Shown here one piece after another: positions 44,332 through 55,041 of a DNA stretch of 64,000 nt; the stretch's first letter is position 1, and every line of letters starts with the position of its first letter. The position numbers were made by a program, and so were the translations under genes. The notes under the pieces are model-generated. The model was not told where the DNA came from and did no database searches. It saw only the letters and a list, made by a program, of their open reading frames with translations. Source of the stretch: Charina bottae (Eukaryota > Chordata > Lepidosauria > Squamata > Charinaidae); assembly GCA_023362775.1 (NCBI GenBank), contig JALMGJ010000005.1:90604421-90668420 (forward strand), given 5' to 3'.

Positions 44332-44653
44332 CAGCGGTCCCCAACCTTTCTGGCACCAGGGACCGGTCGTGGAAGAAAATTTTTCCATGGACTGGGGGGG
44401 GGGTTGCTGGCGGGAGCCAATTGCACACACCGGGGGGCAGGGTTTGCAGGCAGGAGCCAATCATGTGCACCGGGGGGCAGGGTTTGCAGGTGGGAGCCAA
44501 TCGCGCACACCGGGGGGGGTAGGGTTTGCAGGCGGGAGCCAATCGTGTGCACCGGGGGCGGGGTAATCGCGCACACCGGGGGTTGGAGTTTGCATGAGGG
44601 AGCCCCGTGGCCCACTTCCTAACAGACTGCAGCCCACAGGTTGGGGACCCCTG
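44332..44653 (-). mobile_element. hAT-type MITE with internal minisatellite, reverse
   Basis: 322 bp, inverted relative to 35512-35766. Ends CAGCGGTCCCCAA / TTGGGGACCCCTG, with a perfect 8-bp target duplication, GTATAAGG, at 44324-44331 and 44654-44661. The internal ~40-bp unit (GGGAGCCAATCGCGCACACC) is present about five times against about four in the sister copy. The 133-codon frame across it is an artefact. Confidence 0.93.
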
Positions 44654-44661
44654 GTATAAGG

Positions 44662-46185
44662 GACAGCAGGTTAGCAGTGTGTAGCATTTCAGTGTATGGT
44701 TGGGAGTACCATCACTTGCGGCTTAGTTATCTGTCATGGAGGCTGCCAGAAGTTGCAAGGCTGAAGCAAACAGGGTAACAATACATGGAGGTCAATGCCA
44801 TCAGGCAGGGTGCAAGAGGAAGGGCTTGCATGATACACAGAATGGGTTGAATCCAGTCTGGGCAAGAGACGGGACTATGCAGAAGAGAATGATTGATGGC
44901 TTTAATTGTGAATTGACTTTATGTAAGCTCTTACTGACATGACATAGCCATCCTTTTTCCTTGTTCGACTGCCAGTTGGCTGGTCCTGCACGATTTCTAA
45001 ACTCCATTGTATTCTCTGCCTGGTTCATAAATTTGTCCTCTGTTTCACCTTAAATACTTTTTGGTTGATGGATGCTTAAACTATATTTGCCACCTAACAG
45101 ATGTTTGATTAGTAAACCCCCCTTGAGAGAGACCATTGTTAATAATTAAAAGGAATGTGTGATGGATGCTTGGTACTATTTGCATATTTCCATGATGAAT
45201 ATAAGTATTGCACTGGTCCAAGATTAGGTTTCATTCAATTACAGTTGTCCAGGTTTGTCCTCCTTCAAAAGAATGCACCAATGAATGGGCAGGTTTATAT
45301 ACTCTTTGAAATTTAACTTACACTGTACCCTATACAGTATTTTAAGCAGCTTCTAATTCAGAACCCCTTTAAACGTATTTTCTCAGAGGCAAACAATACT
45401 TTTGAATGCAACAACATTCATACATTGTGATATTATGGCAGTCCTCATTATCATCAAAGTAATTGTTCTCTTGGATGTATTATTATTCTTGGATGTAGGC
45501 TATTACTGTTTTGTTTTGTTTTGTTATTTTGGTTTAAAGTTGTATACCAGATAAGGAGGAAAGGGGACAGATGCAACCTAGTACATTTCCTCTGAATTAA
45601 ATAAGATGGGCTAGTAAGATAGACTGAACATTCTTCTGATTTCCACATACAAGAAAAACCTGAAGCCCTCTGCTTGAACAAAGAATTGATTGCTATGAAT
45701 ATCATCAAATATTCTGTTACTATCAGAACATGGATATCTGCAGGAAAGGGTTGGTAATGCTCACAGACTCAAAAAGAAAGAGGAAATCCCCACCAGTAAG
45801 GTGGTAAATTGTAAGTCATCTTAGGGTTTGCTACCCAAGAGATGTCCTTGGGGGGGAGATCCAATCAAGATGGCAGATGACTTTGAAAAATGACAACAAA
45901 AACTGTATATTTATTCGTAATTTGCTCATATAAACATCATCTTTATTTGAAGTTTCTTTCCTAGGAAATCTTTTTTTTGGGGGGGTGGACATACAAATTT
46001 GATGTTAATAGTAGAATGAGCCAAAGATTTCTTTTTATATAGGTATAGAGCCACATGTCCCATTCTCCAGTCCTTAGCCACACCTAAATTGTCTTTGCTG
46101 ACCTCAAAAAGGCTCAAAGCTGCTTACAGTTTGGAAAAGAAAGGAGACCACTTGGAAATTCCAGGTTTGTTGGCTAGACTGGGAA
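44662..46185. other. Unassigned DNA
   Basis: No recognised feature. A TTTTG pentamer run lies near 45510-45525. Confidence 0.4.
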
Positions 46186-46189
46186 ATCT

Positions 46190-46295
46190 AAATTTCCTGG
46201 AAATATCCTGGAAGAAGGCTGTTCCCTGTTGATGTAAAAAAAAAAAAAGCTCTATGGGTGTGTCCCTGAAGTCACCAGGAGCCAACTTCCACTGG
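46190..46295 (+). mobile_element. Possible 5S-SINE tail fragment
   Basis: TCCTGGAAGAAGGCTGTTCC, an A12 run and CCCTGAAGTCACCAGGAGCC resemble the body and tail of the 5S-derived SINEs. The head is missing and divergence is high. Confidence 0.35.
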
Positions 46296-47129
46296 AGGAT
46301 GATGTTTCTTGTTTTATGGTAAGGTTGAAAAGTGTAGTGATAATAAGGAAAATATTTTCCCATTGAGGGAATAACTTTTATTCCCGGCCATTAAAAATCA
46401 AGTCACTTTCCATCTACAGAGCCCCAATCTTGTTTTCATTCTAGATTGTGATAGAATATTTGGAAATGGTATTCATTTATAGAGTGAAAGTCATAACATC
46501 AATCTGGATTGCATTAAAACACTCTATATACAGTACACCCTAATCTTGGCAGCAGCAAATGAACCAAAATGTTCATCCACCTCCCCTTTTCTGGTCTATT
46601 CCACTTCAAAGATCAGTAACTTTTAGACATACAACCCAAATATATTCACTAAGCCAAAAGAGTAGACTGCAGATAAAATCTCTTATTTTTACATCAAGTT
46701 GGACAGCAACTAATTTGATGGGGAGGAACACGATTGGACTTTGCACAAATATAAAAAGTCTGCCTTTCCTTTTACATGGTTAGATTCCATTTTTTATTAC
46801 CCAGAGCTCTGTTCCGAATTCCTTCCTTAAGTTATCATTTCCTTGAAATACGACTCTCCGGGCTAAGCATTTTCTTCTCTGAATACCTTTTTAACCAGCG
46901 TTGCAGTCTTCAAGTACAAAATTTTGTCAAGTGGGGTGGCTTATTAATAATAGCTCAAGTTCTACATCACCCTTGCTTTCCTCAGAAGTACTCAACCTAG
47001 GGCTCTATTAAGCTGTGCTCTTCACAATAAAAGAGCCAAACCAGAAGAACCAGAACTATGATGTTGAAGTGCATTCCAACATTGCTGTAGAACGCAAACA
47101 ACTTCCCTTTCTATTTTTTTAAAATCATA

Positions 47130-47166
<37 letters not shown>

Positions 47167-47355
47167 TACCCTGAGAGGTTTAATCCATCATATATCGAGG
47201 AGAAATGAGAACAGATCTCTTGGGATAGGAGGAGGAGGAAGATGTGGAAGCTAACCATTGAAGGGATCATTGGGACCTTTCATGGATCAGGCCACAAATT
47301 TATCTTCTATATGTGTTTTCTTCTAAAGGCAACTTCAGTAGTGGGGCAAAGCATG
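46296..47355. other. Unassigned DNA
   Basis: Two 74-codon plus frames (46559, 46776) have no domain. An AAT microsatellite lies at 47132-47166. Confidence 0.4.
47132..47166. repeat. (AAT)n microsatellite
   Basis: About 11 AAT units. Confidence 0.95.
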
Positions 47356-47359
47356 ATTT

Positions 47360-47885
47360 CAAAACAACATTTTTGCAGAGCTGGATGACTCCTACCCTGC
47401 TGGATTTCAGAAAGGCCATCCAAGCCTGGCTTTTTCAACAGGCCTTGGGGGGGAAGGGGGGTGTTGTCAGCTGCACTCTCACTTAATCTAGAGCAGCCTT
47501 TCTCAACCTTTTGACCCTGGAGGAACCCTTGAAATATTTTTCAGGCCTTGGGGAACCCCTGCACATTCAGGCTCAAATATAGGTCAGAAGTTACGAAATC
47601 CTTATATTCGTTGCATGGGTAGGCCTGCGTAGATGCATTAACAGTGTTCTTAAACTAAAAAGAAAGAATGAAATTTATGTCTTTAATGTGAAGTTGCCCA
47701 AATTTGAAATAATTGTTCAAATAAATCCTGATCTCCCAGGGAACCCCCAGTGACCTCTCAGAGAACTCTTGGGTGCCATGGAACCCTGGTTGAGAAACCC
47801 TGATCTAAAGTTTAATCAATGATGAATTTTATGTACTGCTGGACCTGTGCATTGGACTGTTTTATTATCTGGTCTTAAACTTTTA
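47360..47885 (+). mobile_element. CR1/L2-type LINE 3' end split by a hAT element
   Basis: CTGGATTTCAGAAAGGCCAT CCAAGCCTGGCTTTTTCAAC corresponds to the end of CR1/L2 ORF2 (FRKAIQAWLFQQ). After the inserted hAT element (47494-47802), 3'-UTR-like text resumes with TGTACTGCTGGACCTGTGCA. The nesting dates the LINE as older than the hAT. Confidence 0.6.
47494..47802. mobile_element. hAT-type MITE, 309 bp
   Basis: Ends are CAGCCTTTCTCAACC and GGTTGAGAAACCCTG (imperfect inverted repeats). The 8-bp target duplications ATCTAGAG (47486-47493) and ATCTAAAG (47803-47810) differ at one base. The subterminal GGAACCC../GGGAACCCCCAG blocks are typical of Charlie-like hAT ends (recalled). Noncoding. Confidence 0.87.
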
Positions 47886-48862
47886 CCTTTCTAACCCTAT
47901 TTGTGTATATAAGGTACGTGACAGTTTTGCCTGGAGTGGCCTGACACCCCAGACAAAACTGACTCTCCATTAATTAATTATCAATTAATATAATACATCT
48001 CCACTACAGGCAGCGAGAACCGAGGCTTCGATTGCCCCAGGTCTTGCTTGCAAATACAAGTCCCAAGCTCCAGATTTGGGGTATCAGTTTTTTTTTTTTG
48101 GGGGGGGGGCTTTCTTGAAGGGCTACCTTGCTCTTCAGAAGTTGCTCTTCCTGCCTCATGCCCAGCACTGTCACCCTCGGCTCAGCATCTCCTGAACTCT
48201 GCATCTTGAGGAAGGTATGGTACAGCATTTGTTCCTCCTTCTTCCTAAAAATGGGCATTTTCTCAAGCTGCATGTCCTTGCAGTCTTCTCTACCCTGAGC
48301 TCAACCTCTTATCTTGCAGCCCTGGCAACATTTACAGTAGCTTGTTGATAAAACACCTGTTCATGAACGTCTCCTGTTATTCTTAGCCATTAGCAGGGTG
48401 ATCCTGTATTTTGTAAAAAGGGCCTGTCTCATGCCTTTTTTTTAACCTTATCTGTTAGTAGGCAAGGAGGAAGGGATGTGATTTTCTCTTCCTCTTTCTG
48501 TAGTTGAAATAAGTTCCCCTTTTCTTGGCAATTGAGTGTCTCCATCTCCAGTCCATCCGCAAAGCTCAGCCAGTGCAAAGAGCAAGACACACGGACTTAC
48601 TCCAATGTAGAGAAATCTCTCTGTTTTGCCTTTTTAGAGCCTCTATTATTTTGAGCACATGCTCATCTAGTCCCATTAGCAAAAGCGTTTGAAGGCCATG
48701 CTTTAGAGCATTTCCCCCCACCATACAAAATGTGTGGGCCTGTTTTGCCTAATACATAGAGGTGGTTCAGTTGGGAAAAAACCATATTGCAAAATCTGAG
48801 GAGTACAAGAACCAAAGGAGACTCACTTTTTAGATCTAGAAATGTGCATTGGCCACTTGGTG
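47886..48862. other. Unassigned DNA
   Basis: A G10 run follows a T10 run near 48090-48110. The frames at 48004-48273 and upstream have no domain. Confidence 0.4.
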
Positions 48863-48881
48863 TTAAAATATAATCTAAACA

Positions 48882-49921
48882 GGATTCGACTTCCGGGTGT
48901 CGAGGTGACCGGTGCGCTGAGCTGAAAGCTCCGCGGTTTGTCTGTTTGCGGCGATTTAATGCAAAAAAAAATCGCTGAAAAATCGCCCTCGAAGAGAGGG
49001 CGAGCAGAAGATTACCCACAAAAGGGTTGTCGGATCACCGCTCTCTCCCGACGCCCGTAAATCCACCACGGGGAGAGAGAGATCGAAACGGTGAAAGACG
49101 GCTGGAACTGACAACGGCAGCTCTGCGGAAACCGCGAATCTGAATAAGTTAAGTAGCACGGCACCCGACCTTTTAGACACATATTTTTACTTTTTTAAAT
49201 ATTACTTGCCTATTAATATCTAAGATTTATCTCTGGACTGTGATTTATAAATGCTGGTGTTTTTTTTTTCTTGTCAAAGGAGTTTTAACAGTGGGATTGG
49301 AAAGCTAATTGACTCTGCCTGAAAAGGATTGAGTGACTTTCTCTTTTTATTCTTAGTATTCCTATTTTTGGTTTGCTTTCATTCATTTCATTTCATTTCA
49401 TTTTTTGGGATTAATTTGCCTGGATTTAAAGTCTTTGTGGATAAATGAACTAATGATTTGACAACCTTTCTTTCACTGGTTTGGGATTTTTATTATGAAA
49501 GAATTTTTTGCTTTTCCACATAAGTGTCTGAATATTCTTTGGATTATATAAGTTACTTTATAGAATTTTTATGAACGTCTTGGATTTCTTTTGTATATAA
49601 ATTAGATTACTTATTCATGGCTGGACTGTGTAGATATAAGCTGGTGTGAGAAACTCTGGGACTGTTTATCTTTTTTGTTATTATTTTGACTATAACAGAA
49701 GCCTCTCTGTTCTTTTTTATCTTCTACGCTTTTACTCTTACACTTGGATATACATTTTTAATGGACTAGATTTTAGTTATTTTGATAACTACACTTAAAG
49801 GACTATTTTTATTTTTAGAAGTTTTCACTCCCTTTAGTAGTAGCCCCTTTTTCTGTTTGTCTTTTGTCATCCCCTTCTCCTCTCTTTTTTTTTTCTGTCT
49901 TACAGGGGAATTAGCTACATT
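48882..49921 (+). promoter_or_regulatory. L1 5' UTR with CpG-rich start
   Basis: The first ~280 bp (48882-49160) are dense in CpG, in contrast to the AT-rich host DNA, and would be the internal Pol II promoter region (family knowledge). A perfect 8-bp stem TCGCCCTC/GAGGGCGA with a 5-nt loop lies at 48983-49003. The remaining ~750 bp are T-rich, with a TTCATTTCATTTCATTTCAT tandem near 49382-49403. Confidence 0.75.
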
Positions 49922-50996
49922 ATGACAACCATGGCATTGAGGAAGAAGGACAAAGATAAGGAGAAAGAAACTGGGAGGACATCTACAGATCCTTTTACAC
50001 CTGGAGCAGCAATGGAGCCCCCTCAATCAGAAATGAAAAAACTCCTGGAAGCAATGGCATCACTTAACAAGAAAATGGAAGATTCAATGGCACAAAATAA
50101 ACAGATGGAAGAACAAATTGCATCTTTAGATTAAAAAAATTGATAAGAAGATGGAAGAAATGAAGAAAGAGATAACCCAAGAGATTACACAAGAATTTAA
50201 AAAAGAGGTTCAGGCAGTAAAGGAAGTTGTGAACACTTTTTCAGGGGAATTTAAGGATATACAAGGTCAGATGCAAACATTAGAGACTAAATCAGAAGAT
50301 GTTACTAAGGAACTTGAATATAATTTAGATATTACTGCATTAGCAGAAATGAGAGAGAAAGAATATATTTTGAGATTGAGAGCAGTCCCAGAACAATTAA
50401 ATGAAAATGTAAGAGAAAGGATTGTTTCTATACTAGCTAAATTTTTGGAGATGAAAGAACAAGACTTAGATTTGGAAATAGATAAAATTTTCAGAGTCAA
50501 CTCACGTTATGCTAGAGATAAGAAAGTATCTAGAGATATATTGATACATTTTGTGAGAAAAGTTACAAAAGAGCAAATTTTGAAGAAGCATTATAATACA
50601 GGACTAAATATAGAAGGAAAAGAAATAATTGTATTAAAAGAAATACCGTTGAGGATATTAAGAAAAAGAAAAGAATACTCATTCTTTACAGAAAAATTAA
50701 GGCAAAATAATACAATATTTCATTTAGATGGGAGAGTTTAGAAGGGGTATCTTTCATATTCAAAGGGCAAAGGTTTAGGATAACTTCCATTTTAAAAGCA
50801 AAAGTATTTTTTAGAGAAATATAAGACAGATATGAAAGATGAATCTGGAGATTTGGAAGGAAAAGTGGAAACATCAAAAGATAAAGAGATGAGTGAAGAT
50901 CTATCTGCGTTGGAAGCTGTACCAAAAAATAAAGAGATGAGTGAAGACTTATCTGTGTTGGGAGCTGCAGGACTGGACTGGAAAAAAGGCTTTTAA
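49922..50996 (+). pseudogene. ORF1: L1 ORF1 (RNA-binding chaperone protein), frameshifted
   Basis: L1 ORF1p trimerises by a coiled coil and coats L1 RNA (family knowledge). Starting at ATG 49922, the chain has a charged N-terminus (KKDKDKEKE). A heptad-rich coiled coil (MEDSMAQNKQMEEQIASL, then KKEITQEITQEFKKEVQAVK) spans roughly codons 35-125. An RRM-like region contains LRLRAVPEQLNENVRERI, IDKIFRVNSRYARDKKVSRD and GKEIIVLKEIP. A C-terminal segment carries VSFIFKGQRFRITSI. The frame breaks at 50132 (TAA beside an A7 run), about 50738 and about 50812; the last two compensate each other. The tail holds a 48-bp repeat (50881-50969). The stop at 50994 lies 14 nt before ORF2. Confidence 0.87.
50881..50969 (+). 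repeat. 48-bp in-frame repeat near ORF1 C-terminus
   Basis: A unit encoding KEMSEDLS.L.A occurs at 50881-50928 and again at 50929-50969 with few changes. The 48-bp period (16 codons) keeps the frame. It lies between the folded ORF1 domain and the ORF2 start. Confidence 0.8.
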
Positions 50997-51010
50997 ACAT
51001 CAAAACACTT

Positions 51011-52216
51011 ATGGATTACAAATATTTAACATGGAACATCAATGGAGACAATTCTCCACAGAAGAGGCGAAAAATATTTCATTCTTTGAAAAAATTGAGA
51101 CTGGATATAACTTGTCTACAAGAGACTCATATTTGTAAAAAAGACACTAAGTATTTGATTTGTAAACAACTTGGAGAAGAATTTATTTCGGCTGGACTTA
51201 AAAAAACTAAGGGAGTAGTTTTGTATATACAACCAAAGTTAAATCCAATAAAGATATTAGTTGATGATGAAGGAAGATATATTGCAGTTGAAATCAATAT
51301 ACAAGGAACTAAAACATTAATTGTTGGACTTTATGCACCAAATATGGACAAAGGAGTATTCTACAAAAATTTAATGGATAAACTTTTGGGTTTACCATAT
51401 GAAAATTGGTGTTTTATGGGTGACTGGAATGGGGTTATCCACCCAATGATGGATAGACACTCACAAAAAGAAGTGAAAGGTGCACAGGGAAAATTACCAC
51501 AAACATTTTTTGATTTGAAAGAAATGTTGGATTTACAAGATATTTGGAGATTGATGAACGGGACTTCAAGAGAATATACACACTACTCAGAGAGATTTAA
51601 ATCCTTCTCTAGAATAGATATGATTTTGATTTCTAAAAGTTTAATGATGGACACTGGTAAAGTCGAAATATTACCTAAGACCCTCTCAGATCATAATCCT
51701 GTAATGTTGACTTTTAAAGGAAAACGGAATGTATTTAGATGGAGACTGAATGAGTCAATTTTTCGGAAAAATGATATAGTTGACGTATGTAAAAAAAGGT
51801 TAAGAGAATATTTTCAATTGAACTTAAACAAAGGCACGAATATACAAACTGTATGGGATGCCAGTAAAGCATATATGAGGGGTTACTTTATCCAATATAA
51901 TGCTCAAATGAGGAGAAAGAAACAAGGGAGAATACAATTGATTTTAGATGATACTAAAAGCAAAGAGTTATGTTTAAGAGATAAACCAATGGATGATACT
52001 TTGCTTACTCAAATTAATTTTTTACAAAAACAAATATCAATGACATTGACACAAGAAATAGAAACCCAAATGAAATTTACAAGGCAAAAATACTTTGAAC
52101 ATGCAAATAAACCAGGGAGATGGTTAGCTTATAAATTGAGGAAACAAAGACAAAAGAATTCAATTGTTAATATACAACATGAAGGGAAAATCTTGGTGAA
52201 TAATATAGACATATAA
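51011..52216 (+). CDS. ORF2: L1 ORF2, apurinic-type endonuclease portion (ends at premature stop)
   Basis: The endonuclease domain nicks target DNA for target-primed reverse transcription (family knowledge). All the usual motifs are visible: WNING (N9), QETH (E38), GLYAPN (Y108), GDWN (D138, N140), SRIDMILIS (D203) and LSDHNP (H228). The linker after residue 240 is lysine- and glutamine-rich. ATG 51011 is chosen because the domain begins within 6 residues of it (DYKYLTWNING). The TAA at 52214-52216 looks like a single-base nonsense change, because the same frame continues as a plausible L1 sequence (EAFHDYYSKLY) to the next frame break at the A7 run 52250-52256. Confidence 0.9.
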   Translation: MDYKYLTWNINGDNSPQKRRKIFHSLKKLRLDITCLQETHICKKDTKYLICKQLGEEFISAGLKKTKGVVLYIQPKLNPIKILVDDEGRYIAVEINIQGTKTLIVGLYAPNMDKGVFYKNLMDKLLGLPYENWCFMGDWNGVIHPMMDRHSQKEVKGAQGKLPQTFFDLKEMLDLQDIWRLMNGTSREYTHYSERFKSFSRIDMILISKSLMMDTGKVEILPKTLSDHNPVMLTFKGKRNVFRWRLNESIFRKNDIVDVCKKRLREYFQLNLNKGTNIQTVWDASKAYMRGYFIQYNAQMRRKKQGRIQLILDDTKSKELCLRDKPMDDTLLTQINFLQKQISMTLTQEIETQMKFTRQKYFEHANKPGRWLAYKLRKQRQKNSIVNIQHEGKILVNNIDI

Positions 52217-52249
52217 GAAGCCTTTCACGATTACTATTCAAAACTATAC

Positions 52250-54032
52250 AAAAAAACAAGATATTAATCTAGTTGATATTGATGAATATCTATGTAAACA
52301 AAAGCTAACTGTTCTAAATGACCAACAAAGAGTAATACTAAACAACCTGATAATAACAGAAGAAATGGTAAAGGCCTTCAAGAAAATCAGTAGTGGAAAA
52401 GCACCTGGACCTGACAGCTTGTCAGCTGCCTATTATAAATGCTTTGAGGATGAACTATGTTTACCCTTACAGAATACTATGAATTCGATTCTGGAAACAG
52501 GAAACATGCCAGAGACTTGGAAAGAAGCGCACATAACATTGATTCCTAAAGAACAACAAGATTTGACTTTAACTAAGAATTATAGACCAATATCGTTATT
52601 GAAAAATGATTATAAGATATTTACAACCATATTGGCAGATAGAATGAAAAATGTTCTTAAGGATTTTATCCATCAAGATCAAGCTGGATTTTTACCTAAG
52701 ACACAAATCCGAGACAATGTCCGAAATATATTAGATGTATTGGAATACTTGGAACAACATTATGAAAAACAAGCGGCTTTGATATTTATAGATGCTGAAA
52801 AAGCTTTTGACAATTTAAATTGGCCATTCATGTTTAAGGTATTGGAAAATATGAATTTCGGAGGAAATTTTATTAAGTGGATTAAATCAATATATACTCC
52901 CCAATTTGCAAAAATAATTGTTAATGGAGAATTTAGTAAACCATGTGAAATTCAAAAAGGTACAAGACAAGGTTGTCCATTATCTCCACTTTCGTTTATA
53001 TTGGTATTAGAGGTGTTACTTAGAGACATTAGACAAGATGATGGTATTCATGGTATTAGAGTTAAAAAAGAAGTTTATAAACTAAGAGCCTTTGCTGATG
53101 ACTTAGTCATCACTTTGGAGAATCCACTAGATGGAATTGAATTATTGATTCAGAAATTAAAAGATTTTGGGTCGTTAGCAGGGTTCAAGGTGAATTTACA
53201 GAAAACTAAAGACTTGACTAAAAACATGGATCATCATCAAGAGAAATTGAAAGAAATAACGGGATACTCGGTGGAAGAAAAAGTAAAATATTTGGGAGTA
53301 TATTTGACATCTAAAAATGTCAAGTTGTTTAAGAACAATTATATTTCACTCTGGACAGATATTAAAAAAGATTTGAACCAATGGGAAAAATTACAATTAT
53401 CATTGTTAGGTAGAATTTCAGTAATTAAAATGAACATTTTGCCACGAATTCTATATCTCTTTCAAACAATACCTATATTAGCATCAGAAGAATCTTTTAA
53501 ACAATGGCAACGGGATATTTCCAAATTCATTTGGCAAGGAAAGAAACCAAGAATAAAATATAAAGTCTTGCAAGACTCAAAAGAAAGAGGTGGACTAGGT
53601 TTACCAGATTTGAAGCTATATTATGCTGCCTGTTGCTTGGTATGGATTAAAGAATGGATAACTTTGAAAAATGAAAAATTATTGAATTTGGAGGGTCACG
53701 AATTAAGATATGGATGGCATGGATATATGTGGTACGAGAAAGTAAAAGTCAATGTGGACTTTAAAAACCATTATATTAGAAGATCATTGTTAAGAATTTG
53801 GAATAAATATGAACAAACTTTGTGTTATAAAAGACCTTTATGGATTTCCACGCAAGAAGCATTTCATAGAACAGAAGTAAGAAATAAAGATAAACGGTTG
53901 ACTTATAAAGACTTTCTAAAGAAAGAACAAGGACAATATATAATAAAAACAAAAGAAGAACTTGCTCTAGAAGGATATACATTTCAATGGCTTTCAGATA
54001 TGCAACTTGTAGAAAAATTTAAATTAGATTAA
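52250..54032 (+). CDS. ORF2: L1 ORF2, reverse transcriptase portion
   Basis: The frame is open from just after the A7 run at 52250-52256 to TAA 54030-54032. Numbered from ATG 52365, it carries the L1 RT blocks in order: GKAPGPDSL (11-19), KNYRPISLL (71-79), HQDQAGF (103-109), motif A IFIDAEKAFDNLNW with D143, motif B TRQGCPLSPLSFIL (200-213) and motif C FADD with D245 and D246. VKYLGVYLT and the thumb-like RISVIKMNILPRILYLFQTI follow. The catalytic aspartates are intact. It copies L1 RNA at the nicked target (family knowledge). The frame is lost again at 54024-54041, in the same 18-nt context as the ORF1 break. Confidence 0.92.
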
Positions 54033-54768
54033 AAAAATTGAATTTGAACAAACTAAATCAGAATTTGAGAAACAACTATGTGAGACAGATGAACATTTAA
54101 TTGCAAAAATGTATAAATTATTGTTAAAAGGAGAAATGGTAGAGGAACAAGTCAAAGATTGTATGATAAAATGGGCAAAAAATATTGGACATAATATACA
54201 AATGCAGCAATGGGAAGATATGTGGAATAAAGGGTTAAAATTTACTTTGTGCTATAACTTGAAGGAAAACTTTTATAAGATGTTGTATAGATGGTATATG
54301 ACCCCACAAAAACTTGCTAAAATGTATGGGAATGTTTCCAACTTGTGTTGGAAATGTAAAAAAATAGAGGGGTCTTTTTACCATATGTGGTGGACTTGTG
54401 AAATTGCAAAGAAGTTTTGGACTCAGATACATTCATTAATGCAAAATATTTTACAAATTCGAGACCCATTTAAACCAGAATTATTTTTATTGGGAATATG
54501 GGAAGAACAAATGGGAAAACTATTTGTAAGAATTATGCAATATATGACTACTGCAGCACGACTTGTATATGCGCAAAATTGGAAAAACCAGATTTTACCT
54601 ACGATACAAGATTGGATGTTAAAATTGATGGACATGGCAGAAAATGATAAATTGACATGCTTATTAAAAGAAAACTCAAATTGTTACTATCTTAAAGAAT
54701 GGAAACCATTAATGGACTATTTGCAACATGCAGGTGGAGAAAAGCTTATTTGGGGTTTTGAAGATTAA
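54033..54768 (+). CDS. ORF2: L1 ORF2, C-terminal Cys-rich portion
   Basis: After a +1 shift the frame resumes (KIEFEQTKSEFEKQL, then ATG 54109) and is open to TAA 54766-54768. It contains the conserved L1 C-terminal Cys-His cluster: CWKC, then H and C in the pattern C-x2-C-x8-H-x4-C (near 54348-54402), within the typical WGHL-like context (YHMWWTC..AKKFW). This domain is needed for ribonucleoprotein function in other L1s (family knowledge). Confidence 0.87.
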
Positions 54769-55024
54769 AATATATATAAATTGATATATTAGACAGGAAA
54801 TCTTTTTGTATGTTATATATAGAGCTAGCATGTAAGAAAACTTTTTTTTAATTACTAAGACCAGAGATAAATCGGAAGTTGACTATTCTATGCTTTATCT
54901 TTTTTCTTTTTTTCTTTACTTTTCTATACACTTTTACTTCTTTCTTTGATTTGTATTTCTATTTCTTTTTCATTTTCACACTTTTAACTATGTATATTTA
55001 AAACTCTAATAAAATTTGGGGGAA
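54769..55024 (+). terminator. L1 3' UTR with polyadenylation signal
   Basis: 256 bp with a long T/C-rich tract (54895-54985), an AATAAA signal at 55008-55013 and the terminal TTTGGGGGAAAA before the target duplication. There is almost no poly(A) tail beyond what may be shared with the duplication. Confidence 0.75.
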
Positions 55025-55041
55025 AAAATATAATCTAAACA

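Larger units (their letters stand above)
48882..55024 (+). mobile_element. Full-length L1 (LINE-1) retrotransposon
   Basis: About 6.14 kb with 5' UTR, ORF1, a 14-nt gap, ORF2, a short 3' UTR and an AATAAA signal. It is flanked by an identical 17-bp target duplication, AAAATATAATCTAAACA, at 48865-48881 and 55025-55041, at a TT|AAAA cleavage site, as expected from L1 endonuclease. The body is A-rich on the sense strand, as in other L1s. ORF1 has three frame changes. ORF2 has one in-frame stop and two frameshifts, so as written it cannot be autonomous. The intact length, exact duplication and CpG-rich 5' end indicate recent insertion. Confidence 0.95.
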
